Assembly (NCBI RefSeq): GCF_048564905.1
Contig: NC_133018.1
Location: 3,410,001 to 3,474,000, forward strand
Direction: 5' to 3'
DNA: 64,000 bases
From: Vicugna pacos
Lineage: Eukaryota; Chordata; Mammalia; Artiodactyla; Camelidae
The translations under genes were made by a program, and so were the position numbers. Below the pieces are notes generated by a model, which did not search any database, was not told the origin of the DNA, and saw nothing but the letters and a program-made list of their open reading frames with translations. The first letter of the stretch is position 1, and each line of letters opens with the position of its first letter. Positions 28,301 through 36,740 of the stretch are shown here, one piece after another.

Positions 28301-31300
28301 AAACGGAGCCTGAAACCAAGAGAAGAAGGATTACTTCAGGGTCCCAGCGAGGCCATGCTCCTAAATAAGATGCAGGCTCAGTTACTATCTGTTTGGAGCG
28401 TAATAAATCTATCACTACTGGGGACCTTGCAAATAACAGCCCAAACATATCCTTTCCAGTAAAATAAACCCAACTTATAGGCATTTGATAGTTTTAAAAA
28501 ATCAGAAACCATTAAGAGAAATGGTAGAGAAACTATACCCAAATGTACACAAGTTATTGAAATTAAGTAATACATTGGCTCTGGCTTTCTTTACAAAAAA
28601 GGGGTAAGTAAGTTGAATATATGAAGGAGATGCCAGTAAATTCTGAGAGGTATAGGGTGGCAAAGACCAGGGTTTCTTACTAGGTTTGCAACTGACTCTG
28701 CTAGAAGTGTTCTTTATTTGTAGTCTACCAGAAGAAAGATGAGACCCAGAAAGTAGGGAGCATTCTGATTTATTTGAAAAAAAAAAAGATCAAGTGATTT
28801 ATATAGATAGGTTAACAAATCCAAGACTTACAAATTCACTTCTGATTTAGGTGAACAAAGTCTACGCCCTACCACAAATAGACTCCACAGTTCAGATAAA
28901 TAATGTATTTTATAAGCTTGATAGTTGAAGCCTGGTATTCGTAAGAGATCAATTAGGAGCTCTGTAGTAACCTGTAGAATATCTCAAAGAGCTAAGCTGA
29001 CCCTTGAACAATGTGGGGGTTAGGGACCACGACCCCCACATAGTCAAAATCTGTGTAATGCTATGTCTGCCTCAAAAACAAAGGAATTGATAAATGACAC
29101 CCAAAGGTAGGAAGCTGAAACAGCCTGGACAGAATCGGACTCTAAACCTAGTTCTTTTGATTCCACATATTGTGATCTCTAATTGAACACAAACTTTCTC
29201 TCACACCTCGTCAGCTTAAAAATCTGTGAAATGAAAATATGGGTGCTATATTTATTGAAAAAAAATCTGCATATAAGTGGACCTGAGCTGTTCAAACCCG
29301 TGTTGCTCAAGGGTGAACTGTATACTGCAAATGTACACATACAGACATATATACACACACATATACATGTAAGCCTGTATACACATATAAACGTACGTAT
29401 ATGTACATAAATGTTTATGTACATATATATTTCAGCATTAATGTGATCTTTTCCTTACCTGGCTAGTCTCCTAACTGTATTCCTATGATCCTTGGAATGT
29501 AAACATTCTCTACCTCCTCATAAATTTACAAAGAAGAATGAAAACTGGCACTATTTTTTTGAGAAATCAAAGACTTGGTCTCTTCTTCCATGACTTCTAA
29601 AGGAGTCTTTAATATTTACTTAAGGTTGAAAGCAAGTTTTTATTTGGACAATGATAAAGGCGGAGGTTAGCTACTACAAAAAGTACTACTTACAATCCAC
29701 TCGAAGGCCCCAATTGCAATCCCTGAAGTCGCTCCTTTTCCAGCCAGGCCCATAACGTGGCCAGCGCCCATATTTGAGGCAAAAAGAAAAGCACCTATCT
29801 GAAAATCAAAAGACAAGGACAGATCAGAACTAAGAACTCTCAGTCCAACTCCAAGAACTAATTTTCACAAATGTAAACTCAAACTGAATTTTGAATTTTC
29901 TCTAAAGGGATTACACCCTGTGCAGAATCCCACTTGTGTTTCTCCTACATGAAGGCAAGCGAAAAGGGATAAATTGAACAGCACAAACACCTTCTTCCGC
30001 TGCCACCCTCCACATGCCCACGGGCTTCTCTGCAGTTGCAGAAATATTAGCAGAAGTATAATTTGATTAATGTTTTAAGTAATTAAAAAATACTAACAAT
30101 CTGATTATGAGAGACTGGTTAAAATACTAAGGAACATGAATGTGATGAAATGCAATGTAGCACACAGAAAGAATAAAGCAGCTCTATGGAGTGATAAAAA
30201 TAAGGTAAACAATACTTATAACTTCATCAAAAGTTTGTGTATACATTTTACACTCCTGTACATGTATGTTTATGTGTAGATAGGAGTAATTCTGGTAGTA
30301 TATTTATAAAAAATACTTCTGGGGACTGGAATCATAGTTATAGAAAAGGAATGGGGAGAAAAGTTCAAGTTTTATGCATGGATTGTAACTTTTTCTTTTT
30401 ACAACCAACATCTATTACTTTCAAAATAAAAAATCCCAGAGGCATTATAAATGAACAAAATCCCTCCTAAATCAGCAACAGTTTTTTAATCGAGTAGAAA
30501 TAGCCACTTCCTGCAAAGTCCAAATACTGTGCTGTTGACATAAGATACACTTTAAACAAAATTTTAATTAAGAGAGACTGAAAATAACAAGACCTTTTGG
30601 GTAAAAACAAACAAAAAACTCAGCATTGACAATATTACCACTAGATAAAGTAGCATTCAAGGCCAAAAACATTAAATAAGACAGAGGTTTTGATTTTTTA
30701 AACCATGAAACATAAAATGCCCTAGTTAAGACATAATAGAAATCTGAAAAGATACATGCACTGCAATGTTCATAGCAGCATGATTTACAATAGCCAAGAC
30801 ATGGAAACAACCTAAATATCCATCAACAGATGACTGGATAAAGAAGCTGTGGTATATTTATACAATGGAATACTACTCAGCCATAAAAAATAATAAAATA
30901 ATGCCATTTGTAGCAACATGGACGGACCTAGAGATAATCATTCTAAATGAAGCCAGAAAGAGAAAGAAAAATATCATATGATATCACTTACATGTATAAT
31001 CTAAAACAAAGACAAATGAACTTATTTAGAAAACAGAAACATGTCTTTACATTGTTTAAAAATACTGAAGTGTTCTACCATACAATTTTTCCCTGTATTG
31101 GATGGCTAGGATTCTGGAGAATTGATTATAAAATATTTTCAAAAAAAAAAAAAGAAAACAGAAACAGACTCACAGAAAAAGAAAACAAACTTATGGCTAC
31201 CAGAGGAGAAGGGAGTAGGAATGGATAAATTGGGAGTTTGAGATTGGAAGATACTAACTACTATATATAAAATAGATAAACCACAAGTTCATACTGTATA

Positions 31301-34300
31301 GCAGAGAGAACTATAGTCAATATTTTGTAGCAATCTATAATGAAAAAGAATATGAAAAGGAATATATATGTATGACTGAACTATTATGCTGTACACCAGA
31401 AATTGATACAATATTGTAAACTGACATATTTCAATTTAAAAAAACTAAAAAAAAAGACCTAATTGAGAACATACAGGCACCAAACACCTCAGACACAACA
31501 AATATAAGGCAAAAGGAATCTTAGACAAGGCACATAGTAAATGCTCAAGTAGTTATTTTTACTACTAGGGATGTTAGCTACCTTTATCATAATAATGGAA
31601 AATTATATACAGTCTAAATTGCCCAGTAATGTGGTACATAAATGGTGAGTGTCCATGTGATGTAATACTATTCAACCACATAAAAATACAACATACCTAT
31701 ATCTACCTATGTTTATACAGCCCTAGGAAGATACATTATTAAATGAAAAGGTAGGTTAAAAAGTCACCATTCATGAGTTCAGTAACTATTAATAAATGTC
31801 TATTGCCAACTATGTGCCAGAGAGTGCTATAGGCACTAGGGATACATTAGAGAGTCAAACAGGCAAATCCCTGCCCTCATGAAGCTAACATTCTTTTAAG
31901 AAGAAGAGGGTAAACTAAATGAATTAGGGGATTATTTTACAGCACAGGGAACAGTAGTAAACACTAAAGTCCTAGAGAGAAGTGCTTGGGAGAATGTCCT
32001 CCAGGAGAGTTGAGTGCCAGGCTGGGCGTATCTGCAGAGAGCGAGCAGCAGGGGCAAAGGCCCTGAGGCAGGAGCCTAGCTGAACTGTTCCAGGTCACAG
32101 AGGGGAGGTAAGGGGTGCAGGTCATCTGTGGCCTAACAGAGGCTGGGCTTTCATTGTGGGTGACATGGGAGCCCCCAGAGGGTTTCAAGCAGTAAGATGA
32201 CATGGTCTGACCTGAGTTTAATAGGCTCCCTTTAGCTGCTCTGAGGGTTAGACAGGGGGAAGGAGGGATGCTGGGGGCATAGACCGGGAGGCAGAGCTGA
32301 CGAGAAGGAGGCAGATTTCAAATCTGCTTTCAAAGTGAGTTCACAGGACTTCCTGACAGGCTGGATGTTGAGGTGAGAGAGAATAAAGGATCTAACACGA
32401 CTCCTTGCGTGTCAACCTAAGCAACCAGAAGGATGGGGCGCTGTTCAGGGACAGGGAAGCCGGGGGGGGGGCAGATTCACACAGGGAGGCCCACAGTCCC
32501 CTCTGGACACAGTCCGTGTGGGAGACCAGACAGATCGCTCAAGGGCAAGTGTCAAATGGGCAGCGGGACACACAAGACTGGATTTCAAGGGACAGAGGCT
32601 GGACTTGTTAGCATGCCGTTGGCATTTAGTGCCATGAAACTAGGTGTGCGAGGAGAACTGGAGAGAAGAGGCCAGGATCTGGCCCTGGGGACTCCAGTGC
32701 TAACAGCTGGGAGCTGGGGGAGAACCGGCCGGGGAGACAGCAAACAAGAGGCTGGCAGAGCAGCAGGAAAGCAGAGTGGTGACAGAGCGAGGTGGGAGGG
32801 AGGCCAAACCTTAGAGTTTCACCACTGCTAAGCCAGGTATGATGAGGCCTGAGCACTGACCATGGGGACAGGCCACATGGAGGCCGCACAAGAGCAACAC
32901 AGACCCATCGGGTATCTGCTGACTGAATACAAATATAAAGAAGAAAGATGGAGTGGCAAAATTACTCTTTTATTTCACTTTTCTTTAATAACAGAGTTTG
33001 TCCATTAAGCAACAATTCTAATAATGAAAAAAGAAGTCACAGTAAAGAAATTAATAAATCATAACACATACAAACATTGGGAGGCCAAAGCACACTAATG
33101 TCTTTGGAAAACCACGGCCAGAATCACAGTTAAGAAGGCTAATGTGGTGCAGACTCTGCCATTCCTCTAGGTACAGAAAACATGACTCCAAGGCCTGAGA
33201 GTGGTTCCGGCCAAAGACTGGGGGTCTTGGCCCAGAAGAGATGGTGTTGCTAGAATCCCCTGCTGAAAAATAAAGTAAGGTAGGAAGCCCAGGGCAAACA
33301 TTTCTTTGCCACATTCAATCTCTTTCTAAACCAGGTTTACAAAAAAAGAAGATTCAAGCATAAGTCAGAGAGTTAACATCAAGAAAATACTCCTCCCCAA
33401 ACCTCCCAGAGACACGAGGCAAAGCCATCAGGTGAGGGCAGCTGATCCCCCAGGTCAACGAGTGCGCCTCCCTCCTCCCTTTGAACAAAGGTGCCTTCTC
33501 CTCCCCAAACAAGGCTTTGCTCCGTGAAGCGGGACCCCAGTGTGAAAGTTGGACTCCTCCCTGTCAAGCTGCTTATCACTGGAGGACAAAGAGTGTGAGC
33601 GAGTGAGGGCCAGCTCCCTGCACAAGTCTCCCAGTGTAGCTGATGTCCCTGTGCAGGGGACCTGTGCTTAATCCTAAGTAACAAGTCACAAAGCAGCCCT
33701 GGTTCAGGCTTGGCTTGGTCCTCAGACCCTGGGCTCTGCTGGGTCCCCACAGCCTCCTCCTCCATGGGGCATTGCCCTCCTCCCATCACGAGTGCAGGCC
33801 ACAAAAAGGCAGCTGACTCTGCCATGTGAGGGTCTGAGGGCTCCTCTCAGGTGACTCACTTTGTAAAATGAATAAGCTCTTTAAGCACGTACACAACGAG
33901 AAACGTCTCCAGCCCTCCATCTGCTTCTCTCCCTCCGTCCGGCTGGTATCATGCTGTTCCCCCCACCTCCACGCTTCTGCACCTGCTGCTCCCTCTGCCC
34001 TCACACTCCATCACCATCCCTGCAGCCCCACCTCTGGAAGACCCTTCCATCTTGCACTACCCACGACTCCACCAGTGATCCTGAGCTCACCTCTCATCCA
34101 TACCTGGCCGTGTGCCTCCTGTGGGACTGGCTGTCCTGCACTGTAATGCATGGATACACATCCAACCCCATTTTACACTGTGTGCTTCTGAGGGGCAGGA
34201 CTCACTGCCTCCTATGTGGGTCCCGGAACCTAGGGCAATGCCTTGTACATACCCAGCACTTCATAAATGATTACTGAACTAAACTGAGTTGAATGGAAAC

Positions 34301-36406
34301 ATACAGGTAAGAAACTACTTAAGACTTAAGGGGACTAATGAAATGATTTTCCTGATTTAGCAACTTCCAATTATTTGAGGTATAAGACATCCAAATTAAA
34401 GTGATAAACAAATCCACACACAACCCCTAAAGGACCGCACATGCGAGGCAAACTCACCTGCCACCACGGTAGATTTCGGCCAGCCAGGAAGAAGTCTTCG
34501 ACTGTCCCACGATTGCTTGACAGTATAGCCTTAAAAAAAAAAGGAGGGAATCCAAGAAATCAAACTGCTTCAAAGACACAGATCTGACAGACAGACAACA
34601 TTCACTTATGGGGAAATGTCCTTCATGGAGACCCCCCCCAAACACCTTCCCCCCTTCATTCTTTTTAGGAACAGAAGCCCCTGCCCGCTGAGTTCGAGGA
34701 GGGCCACAGTCTGTCCCAGCTGTGAGACTCATGGGCATGCCCATGTCTTTACACTCTTGTGAAAGTAATATGGCTTTATTCTTACCCCAAATAGTTAGTT
34801 TACCAGTGCCATGGTCTGCAGCAGAGTCTGGGAGATGAGTGGTTTGGTGACTGCATCGATCATTCGGGAAACAGCAAGGCTGAACACAAGCCTAGCTTTC
34901 TTGAGGAGAGCAGCCACCCTGTCGTTACTATGGTGTCCCCACAACGTGTCCAGGGCTCTCTGCTCAGGTCCCCAGCTCTGACCCTTAGACCTTGGGATTG
35001 TCAAAAGATAGTCCTGGGGGTTTCCTGGGTCGCCTAGGACTAGCGCAACCCAAGAATGGCCGCTGGTCGACACAAACATGTTTCTGTGGGAGGAATAGAC
35101 TTAAGACTGCCCTCCGGGGGGGTACCTGCGTTATAACCGAGTCCTCTCACATCATAAAGCCATAAACCAAAGAACAAGTCTCTAAATCAGAGGCATTAAG
35201 TTAGTCTCATTTCATCCATTCACTAAATGTCTATCAAGAGCCTATGATGCCCAGAGCCGACTTTTCCTAAGGACGGCATCAGTGGTATGCAGGTAGAGGT
35301 GTGTTGAAACTTTTAAAAGGGATTTACACAACATTCTAAGATGAATAAAATTACTCTCTCTTTTCATTAAAGAAAGAACCAGACAGGAAGAGACGAGGTC
35401 AACGGAAGAAGGCGGTCATAAACATGTCTCTGTCTTTTCTTTCCTCTTTCTGGAATAACATGCCAACCGCGGCAGCCAGGCTGCCAGGTGGAAGACGCAT
35501 CCACCACTTGCTCAAAGATCTCTGGGCTGAGACCAATAACAGACGAAACAAACAAACCCAAGTGTAAGTTTTTTCCCCTTTAACATCCTGTGGGAGCCAA
35601 GCACCAGCAACACCACCAAGATCTCCCTGCGGGGGCTCAGCAGACAGAGGCTGATGAATGCTTTCAGAAAGAAATCCTCAATTCAGGTTCAAAGGGAACA
35701 CTTACAGCCCTAAATTACATATGACCTCTGAGGTCTTGCAAACAAGGCCATGTGGTGAAGGTCTTGAGTCATATAGGACAGCCTAGGTTCAAACCTGCAC
35801 TCCTTCATTCCCTGGCAGTTACTTGACCTCTCGGAACCTCAGTGTCCTCCTCTGTGATACACAGCTTGGCTAGAGAACGTGATGCACTTAAGGTACTCAA
35901 GACAGACCAGACACTTTAGCGTCCAATGATGGGTAGCTGTCACCACTGCCACCACCATCACGATGATCAGAACAACGACTGCGCATCACACACGGCCTGG
36001 GTTCCAGGCCGCGGGCACCTGGCTGCCTGACCTGTTTATTTTACGGGGTGGGGAGGGAAGGTGGGCCTGGACGTGCCCTTAGTCTTGGTGGGGAGTAGCA
36101 GGCCGAGAGGGGTGGGTGGAGAGGCCTCGGCTGAGGGCTGCGCACCGGCACGGGCGGGGATAAGAGGGATGAGAGATGCGAGGTGGGGACCAGGCGACAG
36201 GCGGGGGTGGGGTGGGTCGCACCCGCCTGGTGTCCGGAGCCCACCCACCCTAACCCCGCGCTGGGTACCCCGTGCTGGGCCCCACGTACCCACAGCCCGA
36301 CGACCAGGACCAACATGAAGTACAAAACGATCACCAGGACGTCCAGGGAACTACTGACGTTGGAGATGTGAGGACTATAGTTGATGCTGTACCAGGGAAA
36401 GCCCAT
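7183..36406 (-). CDS. SLC5-family sodium/solute cotransporter, SGLT/SMIT2-like, exons 1-11 (3' end outside window)
   Basis: Predicted sodium-coupled symporter of the plasma membrane; by family it would move a sugar, myo-inositol or related solute with Na+. Eleven exons (117, 72, 105, 60, 105, 106, 81, 221, 136, 108 and 151 bases) join in phase to about 421 residues, against roughly 660-680 for a full SGLT. Aligned to human SGLT1 the offset is a steady -6 residues. Conserved SGLT1 positions are N78, H83, E102, Y290, W291, K321, S389, S392 and S393, the loop cysteines C345, C351, C355 and C361, and an N-glycosylation site (NWT) before the loop cysteine matching C255. Differences include I79 to Met, D294 to Asn (as in SGLT3) and R300 to Gly. 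Every exon is open and every border is AG/GT, so this looks like a working gene. Some segments are closest to SMIT2 (SLC5A11) and others to SGLT1/SGLT3; I cannot assign an orthologue. The residue at SGLT1 Q457, which helps set substrate, is in an unseen exon. Confidence 0.9.
7640..7800 (-). repeat. MIR SINE relic in intron 10
   Basis: MIR-like core: 'tcagtgtccccatccgtgaa' through 'gcgcccagcacagagcaagc'. The remainder of the intron (7334-8508) is unremarkable GC-rich DNA. Confidence 0.6.
8509..8616 (-). CDS. SLC5-like exon 10 (cysteine-rich extracellular loop)
   Basis: 108 bases, phase 1 at both ends. Reads [20 protein letters not shown] then [17 protein letters not shown]. All four cysteines of the SGLT1 loop (C345, C351, C355, C361) keep their spacing. 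Acceptor CTGCAG, donor AAAG/GTGAGG. Confidence 0.92.
8617..10777. other. Intron 9 of the SLC5-like gene
   Basis: No further exon seen. A stretch at about 9090-9440 has the look of an ancient LTR-type interspersed repeat ('cctgggacttttgctggaac'), but I cannot name the family. The open frames here on both strands show no family motif. Confidence 0.5.
10778..10913 (-). CDS. SLC5-like exon 9
   Basis: 136 bases, phase 0 in and phase 1 out. Reads [19 protein letters not shown] then [19 protein letters not shown] and ISRVLYS. It matches VIVQRCLSAKNMSHVKGGC of SGLT1, with K321 kept in GYLK. The Arg of VQRCL (R300 in SGLT1), kept in all SGLT paralogues I can recall, is Gly here. Acceptor TTGGCAG, donor TCAG/GTGATT. 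Confidence 0.92.
12420..13090 (-). repeat. L1 LINE relic, antisense, intron 8
   Basis: Reverse-complement L1 text with old, AT-rich ORF-region phrases ('cttctccttgtctttcgtgt', 'ttgagcaatttcttcagttc'). The rest of the 10914-14280 stretch shows no exon. Confidence 0.5.
14280..15640 (-). repeat. L1 LINE relics, antisense, intron 8
   Basis: Matches the reverse complement of the L1 ORF2 end (14280-14960) and an L1M-type 3' UTR (15120-15560, including 'ataattaaccattttaaagt' and 'ttgtttatttattcattcgt'). Confidence 0.65.
16229..16449 (-). CDS. SLC5-like exon 8 (extracellular loop and sugar-contact helix)
   Basis: 221 bases, phase 1 in and phase 0 out. Begins [19 protein letters not shown], then a loop with NLT and NWT glycosylation sites, the loop cysteine in [20 protein letters not shown], and the helix [23 protein letters not shown] and W of YYWC match SGLT1 Y290 and W291. 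The DQ after the cysteine is NQ, as in SGLT3. Acceptor CTTAAG, a weak pyrimidine tract; donor CAG/GTAACT. Confidence 0.92.
16540..16960. other. Unclassified ancient repeat-like stretch, intron 7
   Basis: A GC-balanced block with long open frames on both strands, beginning atggctgacaaagagccaga. It lies just upstream of exon 8 in gene orientation. The ORF contents (Pro/Ser-rich) match no family I know and no splice sites fit the SLC5 phase, so it is probably an old interspersed repeat. Confidence 0.35.
17340..18540 (+). repeat. L1 LINE relics, sense, intron 7
   Basis: L1 ORF2-like text in sense orientation at 17340-17830 ('aaagttactagaagaaaaca') and 18040-18540 ('acatttgatacaattcaaaa'). Broken and truncated. 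Confidence 0.65.
18575..18910 (-). mobile_element. Tigger1-like DNA transposon relic (Tc1/mariner, pogo group)
   Basis: The reverse complement begins like the Tigger1 terminal region: 'gagatgctatgggtctggtt' matches the degenerate form of its start, followed by 'gcacataaaggttgagttta'. At the other end lies the reverse complement of 'ctgaaggtttgtggcaaccc'. Non-autonomous or internally deleted. Confidence 0.75.
19238..19566 (-). mobile_element. Solo LTR fossil, ERVL-MaLR (MLT1/MST type)
   Basis: On the minus strand it opens ctgttacagactgaatgttt and closes cctgcatagactaagaca, the usual ends of MaLR LTRs. The body has the typical 'ggtattaggagctggggcct' and 'catgtgaggacacagtgaga' phrases. It is an old fossil LTR of placental-mammal age with no internal region next to it. 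Confidence 0.75.
20180..20350 (+). repeat. MIR SINE relic, intron 7
   Basis: MIR core text: 'gtgaacaagttacttagctg', 'cttccttatcagtaaaataa', then 'tgattaaataaggcc'. Old and diverged. Confidence 0.65.
20535..20615 (-). CDS. SLC5-like exon 7
   Basis: 81 bases, phase 1 at both ends. Reads [20 protein letters not shown] then VLLMGY, matching [21 protein letters not shown] of the family. The AVxYTD motif is intact; the Gln of LQT is His. Acceptor TATTCAG, donor TACG/GTAAGT. Confidence 0.9.
20905..21384. mobile_element. Tigger-family DNA transposon relic, intron 6
   Basis: The left end 'ccttgacttatgatggggtt' and the right end 'gtgtaagtcgggggacg' are inverted-repeat-like. The body contains 'ctcagaacactcacattagc' and 'taataacatgttgacc', typical of a short Tigger2/3-type element. 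Internally deleted with no transposase frame. Confidence 0.65.
21395..21560. mobile_element. MER5-like hAT DNA transposon fragment, intron 6
   Basis: Text 'gcagcatccctggcc ... ctggatgtcagcagcaccct ... tgacgaccaaaaatgtctcc ... aaatgtcccctgggcag' matches the end of MER5-type Charlie MITEs. It follows directly on the Tigger relic. Confidence 0.6.
22110..22215 (-). CDS. SLC5-like exon 6
   Basis: 106 bases, phase 0 in and phase 1 out. Reads [20 protein letters not shown] then [16 protein letters not shown], matching [20 protein letters not shown]...ALYTITG of SGLT1. Acceptor TTTCCAG, donor ACAG/GTGAGG. The exon is open and in phase, but its first residues are more diverged than most of the protein. 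Confidence 0.88.
22216..23690. other. Intron 5, with L2-like fragments
   Basis: L2 3'-end-like pieces at about 22775-22890 and 23220-23470. No additional exon is seen, and the two flanking exons join in phase without one. Confidence 0.45.
23691..23795 (-). CDS. SLC5-like exon 5
   Basis: 105 bases, phase 0. Reads [20 protein letters not shown] then [15 protein letters not shown]. It matches the family motif VVTMPEYLRKRFGGQRIQ and the helix after it; AVLYL..YIF.KI is closest to SMIT2. The conserved motif glutamate is Arg here. Acceptor CTACAG, donor TTG/GTGAGC. Confidence 0.9.
24530..24850 (-). mobile_element. MaLR-like LTR fossil, intron 4
   Basis: Text of the form 'ggcatcagtttgctagcact ... 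gctccggagcctggaagttc ... aggtgtctgcagggctg ... ctttatctcaaaatacagtc' resembles the reverse complement of a MaLR-type LTR. It is very old, the ends are uncertain and no internal region was seen. Confidence 0.45.
24905..26030 (-). repeat. L1 LINE relic, antisense, intron 4 (host of a SINE)
   Basis: Reverse-complement L1M 3' UTR and ORF2-end text ('tatgaggcataggttacaca', 'gatagtgaacatcttttcat'). It is interrupted by a SINE at 25771-25916. Confidence 0.6.
25771..25916 (-). mobile_element. Camelid tRNA-Ala-derived SINE (Vic-1-like), intron 4
   Basis: Minus-strand tRNA-Ala-like head with A and B boxes and a long tail that reads attaggtttatttatttatt on the plus strand. A perfect 12-base duplication, acttttcatttt, flanks it at 25759-25770 and 25917-25928. 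Inserted into an older antisense L1. Confidence 0.9.
26090..27790 (-). repeat. L1 LINE 5' part with ORF1 remnant, antisense, intron 4
   Basis: An open minus-strand frame at 26337-26726 (129 codons) reads as L1 ORF1: [20 protein letters not shown] then [20 protein letters not shown] and the motif [11 protein letters not shown]1 is a trimeric coiled-coil RNA-binding protein. The GC-richer stretch from about 27000 to 27790 is probably the L1 5' UTR. The reverse complement of its outer end reads gatgtcatcaacatggtgga, as an L1 start might. Confidence 0.7.
28250..28309 (-). CDS. SLC5-like exon 4
   Basis: 60 bases, phase 0, coding for [20 protein letters not shown]. This matches the helix [20 protein letters not shown] of SGLT1, which is also a 20-codon stretch. 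Acceptor GTTTCAG, donor GGG/GTGAGT. GW and PIY are conserved; the final residues TRT are unlike the KAG or SG endings of the named paralogues. Confidence 0.88.
28992..29330. mobile_element. Tigger-related MITE-like element, intron 3
   Basis: Inverted ends: 'tgacccttgaacaatgtggg' at the left and its counterpart 'gttgctcaagggtgaactgt' at the right, with sub-terminal 'aaaatctgtgtaatgct' and 'aaatctgcatataagtggac'. The central 200 bases do not match the usual interior of this element. Confidence 0.7.
29335..29435. repeat. Alternating purine/pyrimidine (AC/AT) simple repeat
   Basis: Mixed acatata/acacac/gtacat repeat units directly beyond the right end of the MITE. Imperfect and about 100 bases long. 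Confidence 0.7.
29694..29798 (-). CDS. SLC5-like exon 3 (sugar and Na+ contact helix)
   Basis: 105 bases, phase 0. Reads [20 protein letters not shown] then [15 protein letters not shown]. It carries the residues matching SGLT1 N78, H83 and E102 (sugar contacts) and A76 (Na2 site). The I79-equivalent is Met and the usual GTGAASG is GKGATSG. Acceptor TTTTCAG, donor ATT/GTAAGT. Confidence 0.92.
30740..31460 (+). repeat. L1 LINE 3' end, sense, intron 2
   Basis: Well-preserved L1 end: 'tggaatactactcagccata', 'gtagcaacatggacggacct', then 'atgctgtacaccagaaattg' and a terminal A-rich tract near 31440-31458. It contains an internal insertion or rearrangement around 31027-31155 that is not part of the usual L1 text and ends in its own A-run. 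Confidence 0.8.
31775..32480. repeat. L2 LINE relic, intron 2
   Basis: L2-type 3' region: 'actatgtgccagagagtgct', 'aatccctgccctcatgaagc', then 'gcaaaggccctgaggcagga' and 'agcccccagagggtttcaag'. Old and diverged; it may continue to about 32830. Confidence 0.55.
32840..34440. other. Intron 2 remainder, no gene seen
   Basis: No recognisable exon. There is a 148-codon minus-strand open frame at 33379-33825 with no motif and no splice context. An L2/MIR-like tail lies at about 34190-34285 ('gcaatgccttgtacatac ... cagcacttcataaatgatta'). Confidence 0.5.
34458..34529 (-). CDS. SLC5-like exon 2
   Basis: 72 bases, phase 0 at both ends. Reads [19 protein letters not shown] followed by LPWWQ, matching the SGLT signature NRGTVGGFFLAGR...WWP. 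The acceptor is a T-rich tract ending AAG; the donor is CAG/GTGAGT. The signature's usual GG is ED here, and the WWP end is WWQ. Confidence 0.9.
34530..36039. other. Intron 1, with a MIR relic
   Basis: A MIR core lies at about 35740-35880 ('cctaggttcaaacctgcact ... cagttacttgacctctcgga'). Nothing else identifiable; no additional coding exon is needed for the reading frame. Confidence 0.5.
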
Positions 36407-36740
36407 GGCGGCACGTCTGGGCCGGGGGCGGCAACGGCTTCTGCGGCGGCTCTGGGGACGCGGCCGCGGGGCCTGGCGGGAAGGGCCGCGGGGCCTGGCG
36501 GGAAGGGCCGCGGGGCAGCCTGGGAGCTTGCGGCACGCGCCGCGCGGCCCAGTTCCCGCCATGGGGTAGGGGTGGGGGGGCGCTCCGGCGGCGCGGCCAG
36601 AATCGCTTCCTCCTGTACTGAGAGCTGGGGGTCGCCGGTAGGGCTGGCTCGAGGCCACGGAGGCAGGTCTGAGCCACCCGGCGGAGCCTGGGACGGGAAA
36701 AATCATCAGTACCGCTTCTGTCTTAACCGTTAAGGGAGTT
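36040..36740 (-). promoter_or_regulatory. CpG island with the start region of the SLC5-like gene
   Basis: A strongly GC- and CpG-rich block centred on exon 1, flanked by AT-richer DNA. It includes the Kozak ATG and presumably the 5' UTR and transcription start, which I cannot place exactly. A 22-base GC-rich unit (gccgcggggcctggcgggaa plus gg) is repeated at 36463-36484 and 36485-36506, with a partial third copy. No TATA box is evident. No exon for an opposite-strand gene was recognised. Confidence 0.7.
36290..36406 (-). CDS. SLC5-like exon 1 (start codon, first membrane helix)
   Basis: Codes for 39 residues beginning MGFPWYS and ending in the helix [16 protein letters not shown], which matches the VGLW end of exon 1 in SGLT1. 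The ATG lies in GCCGCCATGG, an ideal Kozak context, and is therefore preferred to ATGs further upstream in the same open frame. Donor: TGG/GTACGT, phase 0. The N-terminus is about six residues shorter than that of SGLT1 and carries NVS and NYS sites ahead of the helix. Confidence 0.88.

Noticed and set aside
33379-33825. 148-codon minus-strand frame in intron 2
   Set aside because: No motif, and exons 2 and 3 already join in frame.
36272-36733. 153-codon plus-strand open frame over exon 1
   Set aside because: It is the antisense shadow of the CpG island and exon 1, with Ala/Gly/Arg-rich text and no motif.
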